Below, piece after piece: positions 1-6,881 of a DNA stretch of 64,000 bases. The stretch comes from Aquimarina mytili (GTDB taxonomy: Bacteria > Bacteroidota > Bacteroidia > Flavobacteriales > Flavobacteriaceae). The position numbers and the translations under genes were made by a program. Each line of letters starts with the position of its first letter. The first letter of the stretch is position 1. The notes under the pieces were generated by a model. The model saw only the letters and a list, made by a program, of their open reading frames with translations, had not been told where the DNA came from and made no database searches. The stretch spans positions 248,001 to 312,000 of the forward strand of contig NZ_JAERQJ010000004.1 in NCBI RefSeq assembly GCF_016735115.1. The letters run 5' to 3'.

Positions 1-596
1 TTAAAAACATTCGTACGACTTGGTACTGGAGGGTTTGTAGAAAAATAGGATGTAAAATAACTTAGGTTTAATTCATTTGATGTAGTTTCGATTCTTTTAA
101 TCGTATACTTGGAATCAATACAGAAATCAAAACTAATTTTAAGATTCTTTTTTAGAATATGCTTTGTTGCAGTATCATAAAGATCGTAGCAAAAAATATT
201 TGCAGTATATGTTTCTTCTTTTGTAAAACGATCATCAAAATACAGTGGGAAATATAATGTGTTTCCTCCTGGATCTGGGGTGAATGTAAAATCGGACGAA
301 GAATGTTTAAATCCAGTACCGTCGTCTTTGGAAGATATATCTATTTTATAGCCAAAATGACAAAGATTGTTCTTTACGTCAAACCCTTTTATATTATGTA
401 AGTTGATGTATAATTCTTCACCAATTCCGAAGGTGTGATCAGCTCTTATATTTTCTTTATCAAAGTTCAACAAAGAAATAGAGTCTAAAACTAGATTATT
501 GTGTTTTAATGTTATGGATTGTGTTTCTTGAGCATGTGATATATCACAAAGAATTAATATGAGAACATATAGCCCAAGTAAGTATCTTGTTTTCAT
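1..596 (-). CDS. hypothetical secreted protein, 3' end cut by window edge
   Basis: An open frame runs from an ATG at 596 (minus strand) to the first base of the window without a stop, so the C-terminus is missing and at least 198 residues are coded. The N-terminus has a clear signal peptide (MKTRYLLGLYVLILILC, then a cleavage-like SHAQE). The rest is hydrophilic with alternating hydrophobic residues, as in beta-rich exported proteins. I do not recognise a family. It lies outside the integrated element and is ordinary chromosome. The frame is long and continuous with a signal peptide, so it is very likely a real gene; its function is unknown. Confidence 0.75.
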   Translation of the reverse strand, partial: MKTRYLLGLYVLILILCDISHAQETQSITLKHNNLVLDSISLLNFDKENIRADHTFGIGEELYINLHNIKGFDVKNNLCHFGYKIDISSKDDGTGFKHSSSDFTFTPDPGGNTLYFPLYFDDRFTKEETYTANIFCYDLYDTATKHILKKNLKISFDFCIDSKYTIKRIETTSNELNLSYFTSYFSTNPPVPSRTNVF

Positions 597-795
597 CTTG
601 TTTAATTTGATTATCAAATTACTACATTAATTTAACTTTTTCATTTCACAGTCAAAAACAATAAGGTAGAACTTTAGGTATTGTAACTTCGAAAATGAAA
701 AATTTGTTTCTTTAATAGTACTGTGTCAATAGTAAGGAAGATATTACCCAATGAACCTTAATATAATAAGCGGTTCTAACTTAAGCTATATAAAC

Positions 796-833
796 AAAAA
801 ACTCCTCGCTTTTTATTTAAACGAAGAGTTTTT
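796..833 (-). terminator. former terminator of tRNA-Pro, now at the attL side
   Basis: Read on the minus strand this is a hairpin with stem AACTCTTCG / CGAGGAGTT (one G-U) and a T run. It sits just beyond the 24-bp tRNA fragment at 837-860. Before integration it would have followed the intact tRNA-Pro gene now at 23951-24025. That the old terminator lies here supports the left element boundary. Confidence 0.7.
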
Positions 834-836
834 CTG

Positions 837-860
837 GTCGGGGTGGCAGGATTCGAACCT
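837..860. repeat. attL core: 24-bp duplicate of the tRNA-Pro 3' end
   Basis: This 24-bp stretch, starting GTCGGGGTGGCAGGATTCGA and ending ACCT, is identical to 23950-23973. It covers the 3' acceptor strand and the T-arm part of tRNA-Pro(TGG). After 860 the match to the tRNA ends, so this is a remnant and not a working tRNA. It is the left core repeat left by site-specific integration. Confidence 0.9.
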
Positions 861-882
861 ACAACACCACATATATATTTAT

Positions 883-1011
883 ACCGTATTTTGTCGTTAT
901 TTACGCCACAAAAGTAATAAAATAGAGCGTTACACCAAGTAAAACCGTATTTTTTTTCAATTTTTTTTCTCAATCGTTTTTTGAAGTTTTTAGTGACTCA
1001 AAGTGACTCAA
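883..1011. promoter_or_regulatory. attL arm region: direct repeats likely bound by the integrase
   Basis: ACCGTATTTT occurs at 883-892 and 944-953, and AGTGACTCAA occurs twice in tandem at 992-1001 and 1002-1011. The same two motifs recur on the attR side (AGTGACTCAA at 23882-23891, ACCGTAT at 23894-23900). Short direct repeats inside both ends of a tyrosine-integrase element are the usual layout of arm-type binding sites. Which motif is bound by integrase and which by an accessory factor cannot be told from sequence. Confidence 0.55.
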
Positions 1012-1270
1012 ATTTTAAAATATTGATAGTCAAATAAATGAGGAGGTTTTGTTTGTTTTATTGCTCTTGTCGATACTGTTTTTTCACGTTTTTTTTCAAA
1101 AAGTTTTTTAAAAGTCAAAAATTAACATCTAAAAGAAAAGACCTACATTTTTAATGATAAAACCTTAATATAAAAACATTTAATTATTGAAGGAATTAGA
1201 CTACTTTTTAAATTTTAATTGTTTTTGTCGGTAAAGTGCATGTTATTAAGGTTTTCTGTAATGCTTTGAT

Positions 1271-1300
1271 TTTGAAAAATGCATTTTTATTTTATCTTTG
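1271..1300 (+). promoter_or_regulatory. Bacteroidota-type promoter of the early gene set
   Basis: TTTG at 1271-1274 is followed after 18 bp by TATCTTTG at 1293-1300, matching the Bacteroidota -33 TTTG / -7 TAnnTTTG consensus. It points to the gene run starting at 1523, leaving a leader of about 215 nt. Confidence 0.6.
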
Positions 1301-1522
1301 CCACGACAAAAATTTCAGTTCCTACCCCTGAATATGGCGTAAACAACGCCATGTTGTTTTAAATAAGCAGCTATCTTTTTTTATTTTATGATGATGTGTG
1401 AAAAATATCTATTTCACATCCATTATCATCGTTTAAATGCATGTATATCTGATTAAGTGTTTGTTTAAAAACTTTTGTTAACCAAAAAAAGTATATAAAT
1501 TTTAAAATCATTTTACTCTATT
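1301..1522 (+). promoter_or_regulatory. long 5' leader with hairpins
   Basis: The leader has a 6-bp stem hairpin ATGGCG-N7-CGCCAT at about 1333-1351. A second, imperfect inverted repeat lies at about 1389-1430 (GATGATGTGTGAAA against TTTCACATCCATTATCATC). No open frame of useful length is present. It may regulate the downstream genes, or mark an origin or nicking site; neither is shown. Confidence 0.35.
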
Positions 1523-1846
1523 ATGGATAGAATCAAAACTAAAAAGTACAAAATTCTTGAATGCTTAAAAAAGTTACCTTATGAAGAATATAGGATAGCT
1601 AAGAAAAACTTGCCTTTTGCTTTAGAGGTGAGTAAAAGAACCTTTGAGAGATGGTTGTATTTAGAGACAGGTTCCAAAATGCAGATACCAGCCGATAAAC
1701 TTGCAATCGTATCTAATTATTTAGGTTTAGAATCTATGGACGAGCTTATCAATTATGAAGTTCCACAGTATACAACTACAAAGCTTAAAAAGCTTGAATA
1801 TGAAGAAGATATTAACCTTATAAATGAATTAAATCTTATACAGTAA
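1523..1846 (+). CDS. small helix-turn-helix-like protein, start of element early operon
   Basis: This 107-residue basic protein has a central segment (about residues 25-70) in which KRTFERWLYLETGS reads like the recognition part of a helix-turn-helix. It is followed by an acidic tail. It is first in a run of four closely packed genes that ends in the VirE-like ATPase, behind a good TAnnTTTG promoter. By position it is probably a regulator or replication accessory protein of the element. No named family is recognised and the HTH call is from pattern only. Confidence 0.7.
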   Translation: MDRIKTKKYKILECLKKLPYEEYRIAKKNLPFALEVSKRTFERWLYLETGSKMQIPADKLAIVSNYLGLESMDELINYEVPQYTTTKLKKLEYEEDINLINELNLIQ

Positions 1847-1850
1847 CCTT

Positions 1851-2054
1851 ATGAAAGAATTACGTTATAAGGCATGTAATAAAACAACTATTGCCGATGC
1901 CTATAAAGTATCATTATACACATTACAAAAATGGTTGTTGCCATTTGAGAAAAGACTAGGGGACTACATAGGAGGGCTTTATACTCCTAAACAAGTAGCC
2001 GTAATTGTTGAACATTTGGGGCAACCTGAAAATTTACAATTAATAAGTGTCTAA
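1851..2054 (+). CDS. small HTH/excisionase-like protein
   Basis: The 67-residue product contains TTIADAYKVSLYTLQKWLLPFE, an HTH-like stretch in which a short pattern-reading helix would start near SLYTLQKW. A second part, LYTPKQVAVIVEHLGQPE, resembles a winged or MerR-like arm. It starts 5 nt after the previous stop and overlaps the next gene by 8 nt, so it is translationally linked. Small proteins of this size at the end of integrated elements often are excisionases or replication-module activators. That role is inference. Confidence 0.65.
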   Translation: MKELRYKACNKTTIADAYKVSLYTLQKWLLPFEKRLGDYIGGLYTPKQVAVIVEHLGQPENLQLISV

Positions 2055-2574
2055 AAGCTACGAAAAGGTTGTTTTAGATTTTGAAAAAGCAGTATTACAG
2101 ATGCAGGATGATTTACAGTACTTAGCAGACAAGGATTCGCTAAGTACTGGGTTTTTCAATAAGCAAAATCGTATCATCCGTTCTATTATAGACTACTATC
2201 AAAGAACACAAACTTATATTGAACACCTTGAAAGGGAAGCATTAGAGCAGCATAGGATAAAGCGTTTACAAATTCAAAAATATGAAGATTGGATAATTAG
2301 CTTTGAGGCTATATGTGTTATTCATGGTATTCTTGATTTTCCTATATGGTTACACAAAGGAAAAAAAATACTGATATATGAAGCTGAACAGCTAGGAAAA
2401 GAAAAACAAATGCGTTTGCCGGATCTATTTAAAGATAAGCTAAAGCAATTATCTGAAAAAGAACATACAATGGTTATGGATATATTAGAAAAGAAGGGTA
2501 ACGAAGAAATAAGAAAACTACTCAGGAGGATTAATAAGAGAAAAGGAAACGAACAATATGTTATTAGATCATAA
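2047..2574 (+). CDS. hypothetical coiled-coil protein of replication module, GTG start
   Basis: The 175-residue product starts most plausibly at GTG 2047, overlapping the preceding stop by 8 nt; the next in-frame ATG (residue 19) is an alternative. Residues about 10-75 and 125-170 are charged, helical and coiled-coil-like (for example IEHLEREALEQHRIKRLQIQ). The centre holds a short hydrophobic stretch (CVIHGILDFPIWL). The gene overlaps the ATPase gene by 17 nt, suggesting joint expression. No family is recognised. Confidence 0.65.
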   Translation: MSKSYEKVVLDFEKAVLQMQDDLQYLADKDSLSTGFFNKQNRIIRSIIDYYQRTQTYIEHLEREALEQHRIKRLQIQKYEDWIISFEAICVIHGILDFPIWLHKGKKILIYEAEQLGKEKQMRLPDLFKDKLKQLSEKEHTMVMDILEKKGNEEIRKLLRRINKRKGNEQYVIRS

Positions 2575-3895
2575 AGATATACGTCCAAATCACAGTATTG
2601 AAGATTTAAGCGAAAAACCAGATGAGAAGAAACAAAAAACGATTATAACCAGAGTACAGGACTATCTGGATGAACATTATGAATTGCGTATTAATGTACT
2701 GACAATGGAATTGGAATATAGGGAAATAAAACAAGTGAGATTTAGAACCCTAGACGACCGCCAATTAAATACCATTTGGTTAGACCTTCAAAATAAAGGT
2801 ATTAAATGTACTGATAGTACATTAATGAAAATATTAAACTCAAATTATACCAAATCCTATCACCCCATACAGGAGTACTTTTATAATCTACCAGAATATG
2901 ATGGTAAAGATTATATAAGAGAGTTGGCAGATACTATAACCATTGCAGATATTGAGATAGATGATATTACTTTAAAGGATCTTTGGTATGATTATCTTAA
3001 AAAATGGATAGTGGGTAATGCTTCTACTTGTTTAGGGCTAGGGATAAACCAAACTTGTCTTATCCTGGTCGGAGGTCAGGGATCAGGTAAAACTACTTGG
3101 CTCAATAGATTATGTCCAAAAGATATGCAAGAGTTTTTAGTGTGCTCTCACATTAATCCATCTTTAACTGATAAGAACACTGCTAATTTTTTAGCAGAAA
3201 AATGGTTTGTAAATATAGATGATCAGTTGGAGACTATATTCGGTAAGGATTTTAATTCTATGAAAGCTATTATAACTGCACCATTTGTTACTAATCGTAA
3301 ATTATTCCATAAACTGACTAAGACACGTCCTCGTATTTGTTCTTTTATGGGTTCTGTGAATAGCCCCCGATTTTTAACAGATTCAGAAAACAGGCGATAT
3401 TTAGTATTTACCGCAGCAGAGATTAATTATAAGCATAATGTAGATATGCAAAAGGTTTGGGCGCAAGCAGCTCATTTGGCAAAAGAAAAGTTTTCTTATT
3501 GGTTTTCTCATGAGGAAATGAAGCAATTGAATAAAGTCAATGATATTTATAAACAAAGTACACCAGAAGAAGAATGGTTATTAAAGTTATATGAACCCTG
3601 CAAGGCGTCTGATCCAAAAGCAATGTTTATGATGCCTTCGGAAATGCTATCACAAATGAATGCACATTCTGGTATACGCATGTCCATGAAACGATTATCT
3701 CAAGCTATGGATAGATGTAAGTTTGGGCAACCTATATCGAAACGATTTAAAGATAAAGGGTCTCGCAAAGTATACCCTGTGCGCTTAGTGTCTGATGAAA
3801 TGGAGAACAACCTACAAAAAGAACTTAGAGAAATGCATAAGGAAAAACCAATATCAGAATCAAGACCTAAACCAGATCCAGAACTACCATTATAA
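2558..3895 (+). CDS. VirE-like (VapE family) P-loop ATPase/helicase, replication protein
   Basis: The 445-residue product has a Walker A motif GGQGSGKT at residues 172-179 and a Walker B-like FVNIDD near 217-222. A sensor-type stretch SFMGSVN then FLTDSENRRYLVF follows, as in the virulence-associated E (VirE/VapE) family. The N-terminal about 110 residues lack obvious primase residues. The family is typical of prophages and integrated elements in Bacteroidota, where it acts as the replicative helicase or primase-helicase. The name VirE does not imply virulence here. It is the last gene of the early run and is followed by a terminator and the AT-rich repeat region. Function as the element's replication ATPase is a strong inference. 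Confidence 0.88.
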   Translation: MLLDHKDIRPNHSIEDLSEKPDEKKQKTIITRVQDYLDEHYELRINVLTMELEYREIKQVRFRTLDDRQLNTIWLDLQNKGIKCTDSTLMKILNSNYTKSYHPIQEYFYNLPEYDGKDYIRELADTITIADIEIDDITLKDLWYDYLKKWIVGNASTCLGLGINQTCLILVGGQGSGKTTWLNRLCPKDMQEFLVCSHINPSLTDKNTANFLAEKWFVNIDDQLETIFGKDFNSMKAIITAPFVTNRKLFHKLTKTRPRICSFMGSVNSPRFLTDSENRRYLVFTAAEINYKHNVDMQKVWAQAAHLAKEKFSYWFSHEEMKQLNKVNDIYKQSTPEEEWLLKLYEPCKASDPKAMFMMPSEMLSQMNAHSGIRMSMKRLSQAMDRCKFGQPISKRFKDKGSRKVYPVRLVSDEMENNLQKELREMHKEKPISESRPKPDPELPL

Positions 3896-3921
3896 TGAAA
3901 TAACAACAATTATTATCAAAG

Positions 3922-3948
3922 CCGATACCTAACCGTATCGGTTTTTTT
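3922..3948 (+). terminator. rho-independent terminator after the VirE-like gene
   Basis: Stem CCGATAC (3922-3928) pairs with GTATCGG (3935-3941) and is followed by a run of seven T. It ends the 1523-3895 transcription unit. The loop and right arm contain the AACCGTAT string also seen near the att sites. Confidence 0.8.
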
Positions 3949-4077
3949 GGTAGTTACGCTACTACAAGTAATTTTCAAACCACGTTTTATAGATTTTTTT
4001 CTTTTTACCTATTTATCTAGTTAATAGGTTGATTTATAATTGGTTTCTTGTCCTTCATATATTTTATTAAAATCACG

Positions 4078-4220
4078 CAACCACACTACCACTTACCTCA
4101 TTACTGTTTACTATATTATATATATACTTAATAATAAGTATAGTAGTAGTAATAATAAAGTATTGAAAGTTAGGTAAAGTGTGGTTGTTGTGGTAATAAA
4201 TTTTAAGGTGTGGTACTGTA
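4078..4220. other. AT-rich repeat region, candidate replication origin or operator
   Basis: This lies in the roughly 500-bp gene-free stretch 3896-4396. CAACCACACTACCACTTACC (from 4078) and AGGTAAAGTGTGGTTG (4172-4187) are related sequences in inverted orientation, and GTGTGGTAC recurs at 4208-4216. Between them is an A/T-only tract with the perfect hairpin TATACTTA-ATAA-TAAGTATA (4123-4142). Iteron-like repeats around a low-melting core, next to the replicative ATPase gene, suggest an origin. A binding site for an element regulator is the alternative. The remainder of the stretch shows nothing clear. Confidence 0.4.
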
Positions 4221-4396
4221 GTAGCTTCAAAACAGCACTTTTCGTTTTCTATGCTTTTTTATTTCGATTTTAGGGACTGCACCAAACAATATCATGGAGA
4301 ATATTATCTAAATCATCCTTTTTTCAAACTAAATCAAACTAAAAACAAGCATAATCCGTTTAATTTTACTTTAACTAATCATAAATATGGCTCACG

Positions 4397-5197
4397 ATGG
4401 AAGGTTTAAGTAATTTTCAAAAAATTGGGAATGATGTTATTGCACAGGTAAAAAAACATCCAAAAGTATTTTTATCAATTCCAGTATTTTTAGGTGGGTT
4501 CTGGCAATTCTATGAATTGATATCAATGGGATTGCCCTATGGGCGTTATTTTTCTGCTACTCAACTCTTAGCTGATGGGATTCTTATATTATTGTTGATA
4601 TCGGTATTAATTATAGGCTCTGTGTTACTGACTATTATAATCGACCTTATAAACGGATTGAAACAAAATTATGATGCTAAAGGTAAAAGTGATTTTTTTC
4701 AAATTATGATGTTAATATTAATTTTTCAAGGGGTCATTTCAATATTTTTTTCCATTCTAATGATAAGCTATAAGCCACTTCCTGATACATTGACGTTAGT
4801 TAAGGTATTTATATTACTTCTTATATTTCCCATTTTCTTTGTTACTATGGTGTCCTATATTGAAAAATTGAAGAGTTATTGGGAAAAGAAACGAGCGTTA
4901 AAAAAAGAGCAAAAAGAATTTAGTAAAAAGAAAGCCTACAGTATACTTTTTTGTTTTGCTCTTTTATTTGGATATATACTATTAAATCTGTTTCATAATT
5001 TTTTGCTGAAACCTAATAATCTATCCAATTTAGAGCATATTTATAGTTTGGTTGATAAAAAATACCCAAATCACCAATCAAGAAGTATAAAATACTTTAA
5101 TGATAAATATATTTTCGTAGAAGTGATTATGCCTAACGATGAAAAAAAGATACAAAAATATCAGTACAAGGAAGTATTTGCCAATGATGATATATAA
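4397..5197 (+). CDS. hypothetical multi-pass membrane protein
   Basis: The 266-residue protein has about five predicted membrane segments (near residues 25-40, 55-85, 100-125, 135-155 and 185-200). A Lys-rich cytoplasmic loop (EKKRALKKEQKEFSKKKA) precedes the last segment, and a soluble C-terminal tail of about 50 residues follows. I do not recognise a family. It is a single gene between the putative origin and a convergent membrane-protein gene, and could be element cargo or a virion/host-membrane protein. Confidence 0.65.
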   Translation: MEGLSNFQKIGNDVIAQVKKHPKVFLSIPVFLGGFWQFYELISMGLPYGRYFSATQLLADGILILLLISVLIIGSVLLTIIIDLINGLKQNYDAKGKSDFFQIMMLILIFQGVISIFFSILMISYKPLPDTLTLVKVFILLLIFPIFFVTMVSYIEKLKSYWEKKRALKKEQKEFSKKKAYSILFCFALLFGYILLNLFHNFLLKPNNLSNLEHIYSLVDKKYPNHQSRSIKYFNDKYIFVEVIMPNDEKKIQKYQYKEVFANDDI

Positions 5198-5206
5198 AGG
5201 AAGAAT

Positions 5207-5971
5207 TTAACTCCAATCAAACTTTTTTCTCCATCGTAATAATCGATTCATTTTCTTTAAGTGCGAGGAAATTTCTTTTTCTGTGAATCCTTTTTTGGTT
5301 AACTGTTCTGCAACCTCTATTTTAAAATCTTCTAAGTCTACATTACTATGATTAAAACTAGTTCCATTATAACAATATGTGCAATAATCAGAATCGTGTT
5401 TAAAATTTATATCATGATTTAGCTTCATCCCGCAACTTTGGCAATCACTATGATGATTTTTTAAAGAATCATACTTGTTTTTTAAAATTTGAGACTCATA
5501 ATTAGATTTTTTCTGAATGCCTATCATACCTATTAGCATAAGAACTCCTGAAATTACAAGCATTCTGGTATCACCTGAGCTATTAGACGTTCTTTGTACC
5601 ATATCATAGTATTCGCTTATAGTGTTTGATTTAATATAGGTTTTGCCTAATATGTCTTGAATGTTCTTAGTGTTTTTATTAAGCTTATCAAATTTCGAAT
5701 TTAGGAGATTTATTTTATTTTTATTTTCAGGGGTAGGGATCTTACTTAAGCTATCCATTGCATCAACTATACCCTTCATTCGATCAGCTAATAGTTGGTA
5801 CTCCTTTGAATAATGCACTATTTCTTCATTGGCTAAAATCAAATCCTGATTGTATTTTTTTGTTTCATCAAGCTTGCTTTTCTTTTGCCATAAGACAAAC
5901 GCAAAAAGAAATAACCCCGCAGTAAAAAGTAAGGTATTAAAGTTCGATAGATTGATATTAGGTACAGTCAT
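5207..5971 (-). CDS. membrane-anchored coiled-coil protein with Zn_ribbon_2-type zinc ribbon
   Basis: From ATG 5971 the protein has 254 residues; a TTG 33 nt upstream is the alternative start. It has a membrane helix near residues 10-25, a long coiled coil (about 30-120), and a second membrane segment (MLVISGVLMLIGMIG). The C-terminal zinc ribbon reads CQSCGMKL ... CTYCYNG, then VDLEDFKIEVAEQLTKKGF. That order matches the putative zinc ribbon family PF12674. It is one of the few minus-strand genes inside the element and faces the membrane-protein gene 4397-5197. A sensor or adaptor role is possible but unsupported. Confidence 0.7.
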   Translation of the reverse strand: MTVPNINLSNFNTLLFTAGLFLFAFVLWQKKSKLDETKKYNQDLILANEEIVHYSKEYQLLADRMKGIVDAMDSLSKIPTPENKNKINLLNSKFDKLNKNTKNIQDILGKTYIKSNTISEYYDMVQRTSNSSGDTRMLVISGVLMLIGMIGIQKKSNYESQILKNKYDSLKNHHSDCQSCGMKLNHDINFKHDSDYCTYCYNGTSFNHSNVDLEDFKIEVAEQLTKKGFTEKEISSHLKKMNRLLRWRKKFDWS

Positions 5972-6086
5972 ATTTTTCACTGAAAGTTTTCGGTTAGTAC
6001 TCAAATATAAACGAAATTAACAGAAACTCTCAAAACTTTTCTTAAGTATACTAACCAATTTCTATACAGTATAATCAGTCATTCGG

Positions 6087-6105
6087 GAGCGATTTACATT
6101 CGCTC
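6087..6105 (+). promoter_or_regulatory. hairpin directly before the start codon of the late cassette
   Basis: GAGCGA (6087-6092) pairs with TCGCTC (6100-6105) over a 7-nt loop. The stem ends one base before the ATG at 6107. A stem at the ribosome landing site could restrict translation of the first late gene until it is opened. That is inference. Confidence 0.35.
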
Positions 6106-6106
6106 T

Positions 6107-6595
6107 ATGAAAAAAATATTTGTTTTCTCTTTACTTTTATTTGTTTTACTTGTAGGCGTTAAAGGCAGGCGTATTTACATCAAAATGCGCCATGCCAAAC
6201 GCTTAAAAATAGGAGTTCAAAAATTCAAACTATTAAGCTTATCCCTTACTCCTGTAAGTAATATTATTCTATCGTTAGGGAATTTTAGCAGTTCTACTTT
6301 TACCATTTCACAAATTAAAGTAGATGCTTATACCCAAGATGGACAACTACTAGCCGAACAAACCGTCCCATTAGCAAAACCCTTTATTCTACACCCAAAT
6401 CAAAATAGTGCCTTGCCACTATCCTTTGCCATTAATGCAACAACGGTAATTAATGCCTTAAAATCCATTGGGGGTCTATCGAGTGTTGCCGCTAATTTCT
6501 TGACCTCTGGAACGTATGGACTCCCCATAGTACTAAAAGGTTTTGTAGAAGCAGAAAACATTCAAATCCCTATTGAAGAATCTTTAACCATTTAA
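6107..6595 (+). CDS. membrane-anchored beta-sandwich protein (LEA14-like)
   Basis: The 162-residue product starts with a signal anchor (IFVFSLLLFVLLVGVKG) and then a basic patch. A beta-rich domain of about 110 residues follows, with the spacing of LEA14/WHy-type sandwiches (LSLTPVSNIILSLGNFSS, FTISQIKVDAYTQDGQLLAE). It starts the packed + strand cassette that runs to about 14574, with only 4 nt to the next gene. In a viral reading it would be a small membrane-associated virion protein. That is inference; only the anchor plus beta domain is seen. Confidence 0.65.
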   Translation: MKKIFVFSLLLFVLLVGVKGRRIYIKMRHAKRLKIGVQKFKLLSLSLTPVSNIILSLGNFSSSTFTISQIKVDAYTQDGQLLAEQTVPLAKPFILHPNQNSALPLSFAINATTVINALKSIGGLSSVAANFLTSGTYGLPIVLKGFVEAENIQIPIEESLTI

Positions 6596-6599
6596 CCCC

Positions 6600-6872
6600 A
6601 TGAAAGAAATTTATTTACTTATCATATCCATACTACTAAGTGGTGTTATAGCCATACTAGGTTATTTTTTAAAGTCGGTGCATACCGAAGTAAAATCATT
6701 ACTAAAAGAGCTAACAGAATACACCCAAGAACTCCGCAACCTCATTAGTGGTATTCAGGTGCAAATTGATAAGAGTATCGAAACGGATATTGCAGAAATG
6801 AAAGCCGATATCAAAGGCTTGTACAAGCTATCACAGCACAACTATTCAGAGATCGAAAAATTAAAAAAATAA
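6600..6872 (+). CDS. small bitopic membrane protein with coiled coil
   Basis: The 90-residue product has one N-terminal membrane helix (IYLLIISILLSGVIAILGYF). A continuous amphipathic coiled coil follows to the end (TEVKSLLKELTEYTQELRNL, SEIEKLKK). The layout resembles spanin/holin-associated or viral membrane proteins, but no family is recognised. It lies 4 nt after the previous gene and 9 nt before the large polyvalent protein gene. Confidence 0.65.
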   Translation: MKEIYLLIISILLSGVIAILGYFLKSVHTEVKSLLKELTEYTQELRNLISGIQVQIDKSIETDIAEMKADIKGLYKLSQHNYSEIEKLKK

Positions 6873-6881
6873 CCCTTAACT

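Noticed and set aside
838..912. Second tRNA-Pro at the left end
   Set aside because: Only the 3' 24 bp match; no anticodon arm or 5' half is present, so it is an att remnant.
751..973. Open frames on both strands across the attL tRNA fragment
   Set aside because: They run through the tRNA remnant and A/T-rich arm region, lack any domain and overlap each other on opposite strands.
2558..3895. VirE name suggesting a type IV secretion effector
   Set aside because: The name is historical. The P-loop and sensor motifs fit a replication ATPase of mobile elements, and no secretion genes are present.
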